Source of the DNA: Flavobacteriaceae bacterium
Lineage (GTDB): Bacteria; Bacteroidota; Bacteroidia; Flavobacteriales; Flavobacteriaceae
Direction: 5' to 3'
DNA length: 64,000 nt
Assembly (NCBI GenBank): GCA_947448525.1
Contig: CANFNV010000001.1
Coordinates: 1 to 64,000, forward strand
The notes beneath the pieces were generated by a model that saw nothing but the letters and a program-made list of their open reading frames with translations, was not told the origin of the DNA and did no database searches. The position numbers and the translations under genes were made by a program. Each line of letters opens with the position of its first letter. The stretch's first letter is position 1. Of this stretch, positions 56,392 through 64,000 are shown piece after piece.

Positions 56392-58833
56392 CTATTTCTT
56401 AACCACTTTTACTGTTTTTTCATTTCCCTCAGAAACTACTTTCACAAAATAAGTAGCACTTGGAAGATTACTTAAATCAATTTGTACATTGCTACTATTA
56501 GTTTTAGTTTCCAAAACAACTTGCCCAATGGAGCTTATTACACTAACCTCAGATATGTTATTAGAATAAGAGATATTCAAAATAGTAGAGGTTGGATTTG
56601 GATAAAAATTGAAATTTAAGTTATCGAAACCAACACTTGAAAGAGTTGTAGTTATAGTTACTGCAAAAGGGGTACTAGGACATAGTCCATCAACATTTAC
56701 AGCATAATAAGTTGCACCATTTATAACCATTGTAGAAGATGATAATGGATTTGTTCCAGCTAATGCATCAGCTAAAGAGGAATACCATAAAACTGTACTA
56801 GGACTTACTACAATAGTTGAAATAGTATCTGTATCTAATAAGGTTTGTGCAGCATTTCCTGAGACAGGTAATGAAGGTACATTTATAGTCAAGTCTAAAA
56901 CCTCTGTATTACAACCATTTACATATGTATAAGTTCCTGATGCTGAATAGGTAGTACCATTAACAGACCAAGTATAATTCCCACAGGAAGTTGCTATAGT
57001 TGTATTAGTGGTGCTTGGCGTAATAGTTAAATGTAACGTAGCTAAATTATCACATCCTAAGCTATTAGTGCTTGTATAAGTATAATCACCACTTGTTGTA
57101 TAATTAGCTCCATTCCATGTAAAATTATCGCAAGCTACCTGAGTTTCTTCCGATGTTGAGCTATTGTTAATGGTTAAATTCAATATTTGAGTATCGCAAC
57201 CATTGACAATGGTATAAATTCCAGAAATCGTATGAGTAATACCATCTAATGACCAAGTGTAACTTTCACAAGCGGTTGCTGTTGTAGTATTTGTAGTGCC
57301 TGGAGTTATTATTAAATCCAATATTTCTGTAACACAATCATTTACATAAGTGTACGTTCCTGAGTTAGTATAAGTGGTACCATTAACAGCCCAAGTATAT
57401 GTGTCACATACATTAGCTGTAGTTGTATTTGAAATAACCCCTGTAATGGTCAAATCTAAATATCGAGTAGTACAACCATTCTCATAGGTATATAAGCCAG
57501 AATCAGTATAGGTGGTATTATTTACAGACCAAAAATAAGTAGTACAAGCAGAAGCTGTAGTTGTAGTTGTTATTAATGGAACAATTGTTAAATTCAGTAT
57601 TTGAGTATCGCAACCGTCTATATAAAGATATGTTCCGCTTGTTGAATAAGTAATATTGTTAACCGCCCATGTAAAAGAATCACACGATGTAAGTGTTGTT
57701 GTATTTGTAGTGTAAGGTGTAATAGTCAAATTCAAAGTTTTAGTATCACATCCATTTACATAAGTGTACGTTCCAGAGTTAGTGTAAGTGGCACCATTTA
57801 ATGACCAAGTATAACTAGCACAAGCGGTTATATTTGAAGTGCTTGAGGTATTTGGATTAATTGTAAGATTTAAAGTTTTATTTACACAACCACTCAAATA
57901 TGTATAAATTCCAGAGGTAGTATAAGTAGTCCCGTTTTCCGACCAGGTATAACTAGCACATGCTGATATAGTTGTTGTCTCACTTGTAAGTGGATTAACA
58001 ACAACAGTTGCGGTAGTTGGAGTACTAGAGCTACTAGAATTTGTTGCAACAAAAGAAAACGTTACAGTTATAGGACTACTTGTTGTGTTGGTTAAAGACC
58101 CAGTTACATTACCTGAACCACTTGCTGCAATTCCGGTTACTAAAACAGTATTGTTTCTTGTCCATGTGAAATTCGTTTTTGGAGTCATAACAACATCATC
58201 TATATGCATATTTGTTGCACCTCCTGCATTGTCACCACGCACCAAAAACTTTACTCTAATTGTCTGGCCTACATAGGATGACAAATCATAAGTTACTTGA
58301 GTCCAAGTTTGACTATTACTACAAACATGCATAATTGTAGCCAAAACAGCATCACTTGAATTAGTAATATAAGCATCCTGCCAATCAAAATCTATAGTAT
58401 CTTCACTGTAAGGTTTATACCAATAACTTAAAGTCGCGCCACCTGAAGGAACAAAAAAAGTTTGATAAAAAGAGGAATTTCCAAACAATTGTGCATCTGT
58501 CATACCCGCTATACCGCCTATTCTAGCAGAATAACTTCCAGTTCGGCTAACTGTTGAACTAATCACTGGAGAAGGACTCACCGAATTAATATTCCATGGA
58601 CTGAAAGTACCAGTTTCAAAATCTCCATTAGAAATACCATCTCCATTTCCATTGGTTATGTTTATAGAAGATATTGCATTTCCAGAGCAAATTGTTTGTG
58701 ATGTTGGACTAATTACTGGAGCAACGGGAGGAAGTACTAAAAAAGAATGGGACTGACTTGAAGTTAAAAGAGCGCTTTGAGCATTCAAATATGTACTAGC
58801 TAATAATAGTAATAACAAAGTAATTTTTTTCAT
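56392..58833 (-). CDS. Secreted protein with N-terminal MAM/CBM-like domain, eight ~46 aa tandem repeats and T9SS type A sorting domain
   Basis: Signal peptide; 'NGDFETGTFSPWNINSVSPSP..' jelly-roll-like; repeats of 'TTTATACxSYTWSVNGTTYTNSGTYTYVNGCDTxxLNLTI'; C-term 'LNFNFYPNPTSTILNIS...LPSATYFVKVVSEGNEKTVKVVKK'. Confidence 0.92.
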   Translation of the reverse strand: MKKITLLLLLLASTYLNAQSALLTSSQSHSFLVLPPVAPVISPTSQTICSGNAISSINITNGNGDGISNGDFETGTFSPWNINSVSPSPVISSTVSRTGSYSARIGGIAGMTDAQLFGNSSFYQTFFVPSGGATLSYWYKPYSEDTIDFDWQDAYITNSSDAVLATIMHVCSNSQTWTQVTYDLSSYVGQTIRVKFLVRGDNAGGATNMHIDDVVMTPKTNFTWTRNNTVLVTGIAASGSGNVTGSLTNTTSSPITVTFSFVATNSSSSSTPTTATVVVNPLTSETTTISACASYTWSENGTTYTTSGIYTYLSGCVNKTLNLTINPNTSSTSNITACASYTWSLNGATYTNSGTYTYVNGCDTKTLNLTITPYTTNTTTLTSCDSFTWAVNNITYSTSGTYLYIDGCDTQILNLTIVPLITTTTTASACTTYFWSVNNTTYTDSGLYTYENGCTTRYLDLTITGVISNTTTANVCDTYTWAVNGTTYTNSGTYTYVNDCVTEILDLIITPGTTNTTTATACESYTWSLDGITHTISGIYTIVNGCDTQILNLTINNSSTSEETQVACDNFTWNGANYTTSGDYTYTSTNSLGCDNLATLHLTITPSTTNTTIATSCGNYTWSVNGTTYSASGTYTYVNGCNTEVLDLTINVPSLPVSGNAAQTLLDTDTISTIVVSPSTVLWYSSLADALAGTNPLSSSTMVINGATYYAVNVDGLCPSTPFAVTITTTLSSVGFDNLNFNFYPNPTSTILNISYSNNISEVSVISSIGQVVLETKTNSSNVQIDLSNLPSATYFVKVVSEGNEKTVKVVKK
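56880..57985 (-). repeat. Eight tandem ~138 bp coding repeats
   Basis: Aligned by reading the translation of 56392..58833; boundaries approximate. Confidence 0.85.
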
Positions 58834-59021
58834 GTAAGTTTTTTTTTAAAAATTTGATGACTACAAATATACCGATAATATCTAACTATACAAAATTATT
58901 TTAATTTGTATAAATTAAATTATAATTTTTTGATTATTAATATTTTATGATATTTTATTTAATCAAAATGTTTTTTCTAATCATCTGTTTTTAAATTAAT
59001 TTTTGGTTACAAAATTAATAA

Positions 59022-60182
59022 TTAATCATTGAATTGAAATTTAGTTCTCTTGCTTCCTTCATACATTTCGTATTTCACAAAACGAGCTTCTAAACTTCCG
59101 TTAAACAATTTAATTTTTCTGGACGGCTTCAATCCTACAAATTTTAATGCTTCCAAATTAGCAGTAATAAACCATGCCTGAGTTCCAGGATAATGTTGCT
59201 TCATGGTATCTCCCATTTCTCTGTAAAAACGTTCTAAATCTATATCTAATCGTTCCCCATAGGGGGGATTAAAAACCATTTGCAACGGCCCCGAAGTTTC
59301 TTTTTGAGTATCAAAGAAATTCTTTTGGTCAATGGTTATAAAATCGTCTAGATTAGCGTTTTTAATATTGGCTCTCGCTTTTTCTACAGCACTTGGCGCT
59401 TTATCAAATCCTATTATAGTAAAGTGAAATTCTCGAGTACGTTTCATTAAAGCATCTATAATTTGATCAAATAAATCATTATCCCAGTCGTTCCATTTTT
59501 CAAATGCAAATTCTTTTCTGTTAATATTGGCCGGAATATTACACGCAATCATAGCAGCTTCTGCCAAAATTGTTCCAGAACCACACATTGGATCTATCAA
59601 ATCGGTTTTCCCTTCCCAACCAGAGAGTAGTAACATTCCTGCTGCCAAAACTTCGTTTATTGGTGCGATATTGGTAGCTGATCTATACCCTCTATGATGC
59701 AACGAAGCGCCCGACGTATCCAATGCCACTGAAACTTGATCTTTATCGATGTGAATATTAATTCTTAAATCGGGAAAATCTTTATCTACACTCGGTCGAA
59801 TTCCCGTTTTTTCACGAAATTGGTCAACAATTGCATCTTTGGCTTTTTGCGAAACAAATTGCGAATGTTTAAAGTTTTCAGAGTGAATAGTGGTATCAAT
59901 CACAAAGGTTTGATTGGCATTCAAATACTTGCTCCAATCAATTCCTTGAATACCTTTATATAATAAGGCATCCGTTTTTGCTCTGAAATAATAAATGGGT
60001 TTCAATATTTTTAAAGCAGTTCGCAGCGATAAATTGACTTTATACATAAACCCTTTATCCCCTTTAAAACTAACCATTCTAGTTCCAATTTCTACTTCTT
60101 GAGCGCCGAGTTGTTGTAACTCTTTGGCTAATATTTCTTCAAAACCAAAAAAGGTTTTGGCAATCATTTTAAAATTTTCCAT
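59022..60182 (-). CDS. THUMP-domain class I SAM-dependent RNA methyltransferase (RlmL/Trm14-like)
   Basis: 'KTFFGFEEILAKELQQLGAQEVEIGTRMVSFKGDKGFMYKVNLSLRTALKIL'; 'LIDPMCGSGTILAEAAMIACNIP'; 'MVFNPPYGERL'. Confidence 0.92.
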   Translation of the reverse strand: MENFKMIAKTFFGFEEILAKELQQLGAQEVEIGTRMVSFKGDKGFMYKVNLSLRTALKILKPIYYFRAKTDALLYKGIQGIDWSKYLNANQTFVIDTTIHSENFKHSQFVSQKAKDAIVDQFREKTGIRPSVDKDFPDLRINIHIDKDQVSVALDTSGASLHHRGYRSATNIAPINEVLAAGMLLLSGWEGKTDLIDPMCGSGTILAEAAMIACNIPANINRKEFAFEKWNDWDNDLFDQIIDALMKRTREFHFTIIGFDKAPSAVEKARANIKNANLDDFITIDQKNFFDTQKETSGPLQMVFNPPYGERLDIDLERFYREMGDTMKQHYPGTQAWFITANLEALKFVGLKPSRKIKLFNGSLEARFVKYEMYEGSKRTKFQFND

Positions 60183-60257
60183 TTTTAATATCAATGTCAA
60201 TCTATATTGCAAAGATGAATTGCAAAGTAAATTTCAATAATTAACTAAATCCCTTTC

Positions 60258-60291
60258 TTGGGATAATTTCTGCAAAAATACACTAAATTTG
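60258..60291 (+). promoter_or_regulatory. Candidate promoter TTG-N23-TAAATTTG
   Basis: TTG 60258-60260, TAAATTTG 60284-60291, ATG 60320. Confidence 0.4.
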
Positions 60292-60319
60292 CACGGTAAG
60301 AATTCATTTGAAAAGATAA

Positions 60320-61084
60320 ATGTCAAAAACAGAAAATCTCAAATCTCAAATCTCAAATGCTGAATCAAATAATTGGTTTGCCTCTTGGTTTGATACAACT
60401 TATTATCACATCTTATATAAAGACCGAAATTATCGTGAAGCTCAAATTTTTATGGATAATTTGACACATTACCTCAACTTACCCGAACACGCTAAAGTAT
60501 TGGATTTAGCTTGCGGAAAAGGGCGTCATTCTATTTATTTAAATCAATTGGGTTTTACTGTTTTAGGAGTTGATTTATCTGAAAACAGCATTGAAATTGC
60601 TAACAAAAACGCAAATGAAACTTTAGTCTTCAAGGTTCACGACATGCGAGAATCTTTAGAAGACAAGTATGATGCTATTTTTAATTTGTTTACCAGCTTT
60701 GGATATTTTGATAAGGAAGAAGATAATTTAAAAACCTTAATTGCCATTAAAGAAAACCTTTCGGAATATGGATTTGCTGTAATAGACTTTATGAACGTAC
60801 CTTTCGTATTGGAGAATTTAGTAGCTGAGGAAACCAAAACAGTAGATGCAATTGATTTTCATTTGAAACGTTATTTTCTTGATGGTTATATTATCAAGGA
60901 AATTGATTTTGAAGATGATGGGCAAAAATTTCATTTTGAAGAAAAAGTAAAAGCTTTGACTTTGGATGATTTTACTAAAATGATGGAAGAAGCAGGCATT
61001 TATCTATTAGATACTTTTGGCGACTACAAATTAAAAAAATACCATAAAAAAGACAGCGAACGATTAATTATGATTTTTAAATAA
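60320..61084 (+). CDS. Class I SAM-dependent methyltransferase
   Basis: 'HAKVLDLACGKGRHSIYLNQLGFTVLGVDLSENSIEIA'; 'YDAIFNLFTSFGYF'. Confidence 0.9.
   Translation: MSKTENLKSQISNAESNNWFASWFDTTYYHILYKDRNYREAQIFMDNLTHYLNLPEHAKVLDLACGKGRHSIYLNQLGFTVLGVDLSENSIEIANKNANETLVFKVHDMRESLEDKYDAIFNLFTSFGYFDKEEDNLKTLIAIKENLSEYGFAVIDFMNVPFVLENLVAEETKTVDAIDFHLKRYFLDGYIIKEIDFEDDGQKFHFEEKVKALTLDDFTKMMEEAGIYLLDTFGDYKLKKYHKKDSERLIMIFK
60334..60354 (+). repeat. 7 bp tandem repeat (AAATCTC)x3 within the 5' end of the methyltransferase ORF
   Basis: Read directly: AAATCTCAAATCTCAAATCTC. Confidence 0.9.
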
Positions 61085-61138
61085 ATCCTTCGTAAAGCTC
61101 AGGATGAGTTATAGAATATAGAGAATATACTTTACAAA

Positions 61139-61807
61139 ATGAATTACATATTACCTTTATTATCAGTACTACTTGGATTTTCTATTGCGCTTTGGCTCGA
61201 ACCAAAAGACAAGAAAAATTTAAAATTATTATTAGCATTCAGTGGCTCTTTTTTGCTTTCATTAACAGTGATGCACTTGCTTCCGGATGTTTATAATAGT
61301 GGAAACACAAGAGTCGGATTTTTTATTATGATTGGAATTTTGTTTCAAATAATATTAGAGTTTTTCTCCAAAGGCGCCGAACACGGGCATGTGCATGGGC
61401 ATGATAAAATGATTCAAATGCCCTGGTTACTATTTATAAGTTTGTGTATTCATGCTTTGTTAGAAGGTTTTCCTGTAAGCAAACATCACGATTTGGCCTT
61501 GGGAATTGCCATTCACCATTTACCCATTGCAATTATCTTAACGAACTTTTTCATTCGTGCAAAATTGAATAAAACTGCCTTGTTTTTATTCATGTTGACT
61601 TTTGCATTAATGACGCCGTTAGGAACTTTGGTTTCAGATAATTTCCCGATTTTAAATAAATATTATACAGAAATTACTGCGGTTGTAATTGGAATATTAT
61701 TTCATATTTCTTCCACAATTATTTTTGAAAGTAGCGAAGGACATAAATTCAACATCGCCAAAATATCTATGATTGTATTAGGAATTGTATTATCTTGTTT
61801 TATTTAA
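61139..61807 (+). CDS. ZIP family metal transporter
   Basis: Multi-TM; His-rich 'GAEHGHVHGHDK'; 'CIHALLEGFPVSKHHDLALGIAIHHLPIAIIL'. Confidence 0.88.
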   Translation: MNYILPLLSVLLGFSIALWLEPKDKKNLKLLLAFSGSFLLSLTVMHLLPDVYNSGNTRVGFFIMIGILFQIILEFFSKGAEHGHVHGHDKMIQMPWLLFISLCIHALLEGFPVSKHHDLALGIAIHHLPIAIILTNFFIRAKLNKTALFLFMLTFALMTPLGTLVSDNFPILNKYYTEITAVVIGILFHISSTIIFESSEGHKFNIAKISMIVLGIVLSCFI

Positions 61808-61841
61808 TGTAATAGGATTTAAGCTATAGGCGGAAAGCGAA

Positions 61842-61881
61842 AAACTTTGTAACTTTGTAACTTTGAAACTCTGAAACTTTG
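61842..61881 (+). repeat. 8 bp tandem repeat, ~5 copies of (A/T)AACTTTG
   Basis: AAACTTTG TAACTTTG TAACTTTG AAACTCTG AAACTTTG, upstream of murQ. Confidence 0.9.
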
Positions 61882-61894
61882 CCACTCAAAAAAA

Positions 61895-62710
61895 ATGAAC
61901 TTCACCAAAACCACCGAACAATCCTCCAAATACGAACATTTAGAACAAATGTCGGTTGCTGATTTATTGCAAAACATTAACAGCGAAGACAAAACCGTTC
62001 CTTTGGCTGTTGAAAAATCACTGTCACAAATAGAATCATTAGTTTCAAAAGTTGTAGGAAAAATGAAACTTGGTGGAAGACTTTTTTATATCGGAGCTGG
62101 TACATCAGGAAGATTAGGTATTGTTGACGCATCAGAATGTCCTCCTACCTTTGGAGTTCCATTTGATTTAGTAAACGGAATTATTGCTGGTGGCGACAAT
62201 GCCATTCGTAGAGCAGTGGAAAATGCCGAAGACAATACAACGCAAGCCTGGATTGATTTGCAAGAGCAGAATATTGGAGAAAATGATGTTGTGATTGGTA
62301 TTGCCGCATCAGGCACAACTCCTTATGTAATTGAAGGTTTAAAAAAATGCAATGAAAATAATATTACAACTGGTTGTGTTACATGTAATGAAGGTAGTCC
62401 GTTAGCACTTACTGCAAAATTTCCGGTGGAAGTTGTTGTTGGTCCAGAATTCGTAACAGGAAGTTCAAGAATGAAAGCGGGTACGGCTCAGAAATTGGTT
62501 CTAAATATGATTTCAACGGCAACCATGATACAACTTGGAAAAGTAAAAGGCAATAAGATGGTTGATATGCAATTGAGCAACGACAAATTAGTAGATCGAG
62601 GCGTGAAAATGATTATGGGAGAAATTCCTGTAAATTACGAAAAAGCGTGTGAATTATTAAAGAAATTTGGTAGCGTTCGAAAAGCAGTGGAAAATTACAA
62701 TTCAAATTAA
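61895..62710 (+). CDS. murQ: N-acetylmuramic acid 6-phosphate etherase
   Basis: 'GGRLFYIGAGTSGRLGIVDASECPPTFGVP', 'VVIGIAASGTTPYVIEGL', 'TGSSRMKAGTAQKLVLNMIST'. Confidence 0.95.
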   Translation: MNFTKTTEQSSKYEHLEQMSVADLLQNINSEDKTVPLAVEKSLSQIESLVSKVVGKMKLGGRLFYIGAGTSGRLGIVDASECPPTFGVPFDLVNGIIAGGDNAIRRAVENAEDNTTQAWIDLQEQNIGENDVVIGIAASGTTPYVIEGLKKCNENNITTGCVTCNEGSPLALTAKFPVEVVVGPEFVTGSSRMKAGTAQKLVLNMISTATMIQLGKVKGNKMVDMQLSNDKLVDRGVKMIMGEIPVNYEKACELLKKFGSVRKAVENYNSN

Positions 62711-62715
62711 ATCAC

Positions 62716-62940
62716 ATGGCAACCAACAAAGAACTTTTAGCAAAAGGTATAAAATATTTATTCGGAGCTTTACCATTAATGTTCATTGGTCCGAGTGTGA
62801 TGTATAATGCGTTTATGAATAAACAAAATAATTGGCATTATTTAGTTTTAGTTATTGGATGTTCTCTTTGTATCACTTCTGTTTTTCTTGCGTTCAAAGG
62901 ATTGAAAACAATGACAGATGCACTTTTTAATGATAAATAA
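62716..62940 (+). CDS. DUF6095-like small membrane protein
   Basis: 74 aa; two TM segments; 6 nt after murQ. Confidence 0.65.
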   Translation: MATNKELLAKGIKYLFGALPLMFIGPSVMYNAFMNKQNNWHYLVLVIGCSLCITSVFLAFKGLKTMTDALFNDK

Positions 62941-62941
62941 A

Positions 62942-63328
62942 ATGGCTAAAACAATTTATAAATTAAAATATATTCTTTTTTCTTTTGTGCTTTTCTCCTG
63001 CCAAAAACAACTAGAATGCAATCCGAAAAGGTTTAAAACTGGCAAATTTGAATTTATTCAAGAAGTTAATGGTGCAAAAGAAACTACTACATTTGAAAGA
63101 ACGGATAAATTACAAATCGAAACTTACAAAGGAAGAACCGATACCGCTTCTGTTCGTTGGGTAAATGATTACGAGTTCATTATTCAAAAATTACATCCAA
63201 GAAATATGGCCGAAGAAAAAGCCCTTTCCATGCGCATTATTTCTACTAAAGGTAGAACCTATGCTTTTGAATATTCAATAGTAGGAGAAGCAAAAAAACA
63301 AATTGGAACTGTAACAAAAATCAATTAG
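62942..63328 (+). CDS. Small lipoprotein of unknown function
   Basis: 'MAKTIYKLKYILFSFVLFSCQKQLECNPKRFKTGKFEF'. ATG start after the track's upstream in-frame start. Confidence 0.75.
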   Translation: MAKTIYKLKYILFSFVLFSCQKQLECNPKRFKTGKFEFIQEVNGAKETTTFERTDKLQIETYKGRTDTASVRWVNDYEFIIQKLHPRNMAEEKALSMRIISTKGRTYAFEYSIVGEAKKQIGTVTKIN

Positions 63329-63368
63329 TTACGTAAAACTATTTTATAAATTAAAATTCACAAAACTA

Positions 63369-64000
63369 ATGATGGAATTAATCTCTAATCCAAATGCTTG
63401 GATTGCACTTGTGACATTGACTTTTTTAGAAATCATTTTAGGAATTGACAACATCGTTTTCTTATCAATAGTTTCTGGAAAATTACCAGAGAAAGAACAA
63501 CCTAAAGCACGTAGAATAGGTTTAACGCTCGCAATGGCTTTTCGAATCATTTTACTTTTCGGAATCACATGGGTTTTGAGTTTACAAAAAACTTTACTCA
63601 GTTTAAATTGGGGATTTTTTGAAGCACAAATCACAGGGCAAAGCATAATCATTTTTGGGGGTGGATTATTTCTTTTGTATAAATCGGTCTCAGAAATTCA
63701 TCACAAAATGGAGGGTGAAGAAGAAAATAGCGATGCAAAATCTGCTTCCAAATTAACAACCGCAATATTTCAAATTGCTTTATTAAACATCGTTTTTTCG
63801 TTTGATAGTATCCTTACTGCAATTGGAATGATTAGTATGAAAACCCCAGTAGAAGGAGGATTTGGTTTTGAAGGGGCTATTTTAATCATGATTTTATCAA
63901 TAGTAATTTCCATTGGAATCATGATGATTTTTGCAGGAACGGTTTCTAAATTAGTAAACGAACATCCCACCATTCAAATACTAGGATTATCCTTTTTAAT
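63369..64000 (+). CDS. TerC family integral membrane protein (partial, runs off the right edge)
   Basis: 'MMELISNPNAWIALVTLTFLEIILGIDNIVFLSIVSGKLPEKEQPKARRIGLTLAMAFRIILLF...IALLNIVFSFDSILTAIGMI'. Open frame to base 64000; absent from the ORF track. Confidence 0.92.
   Translation, partial: MMELISNPNAWIALVTLTFLEIILGIDNIVFLSIVSGKLPEKEQPKARRIGLTLAMAFRIILLFGITWVLSLQKTLLSLNWGFFEAQITGQSIIIFGGGLFLLYKSVSEIHHKMEGEEENSDAKSASKLTTAIFQIALLNIVFSFDSILTAIGMISMKTPVEGGFGFEGAILIMILSIVISIGIMMIFAGTVSKLVNEHPTIQILGLSFL

Noticed and set aside
56880-57985. Periodic repeats considered as a CRISPR-like array
   Set aside because: Period ~138 bp, in frame, and encodes a conserved 46 aa domain; no short identical direct repeats with unique spacers.
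63344-63973. Minus-strand ORFs 63344..63652 and 63770..63973
   Set aside because: Antisense to the clear TerC-family frame 63369..64000(+).

Overview
The window reads as an ordinary, AT-rich Bacteroidota chromosome segment, most likely Flavobacterium or a close relative. Support for this comes from T9SS type A sorting domains, TAnnTTTG-type -7 promoter elements, and Flavobacteriia-typical families (DUF4835/PorD-like, DUF4834, DUF6452/DUF6048, TIGR03643, DUF2256). I saw no tRNA, rRNA, CRISPR array, prophage or transposase. Most genes are housekeeping: aroB, recN, coaBC, dapA, murQ, fabV, rlmD, amt, proline dehydrogenase and others. The ORF track misses two real edge-truncated CDSs, a large modular surface protein at 1..3689(-) and a TerC-family protein at 63369..64000(+). 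It also misses three short candidate ORFs: 52 aa beside a nucleotidyltransferase, a 45 aa DUF2256 protein, and a 59 aa ORF in the arginine decarboxylase leader. The points most worth a second look are: (1) a tightly packed seven-gene island with three different photolyase/cryptochrome paralogs, a flavin reductase and three small uncharacterised proteins; (2) a glycosyltransferase-2/dephospho-CoA kinase fusion in one ORF; (3) a structured, terminator-like leader before arginine decarboxylase, followed by a deoxyhypusine synthase-like gene with no adjacent agmatinase; (4) a LacI-type palindrome abutting the promoter of the modular carbohydrate-binding-like surface protein; (5) a toxin-antitoxin-like pair of a 52 aa protein and a nucleotidyltransferase; (6) short tandem repeats (7 bp and 8 bp units) at gene starts and junctions that could be slippage-prone. 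I do not see a clear-cut new defence or mobile system. All family calls come from reading the sequence and were not checked by database search.
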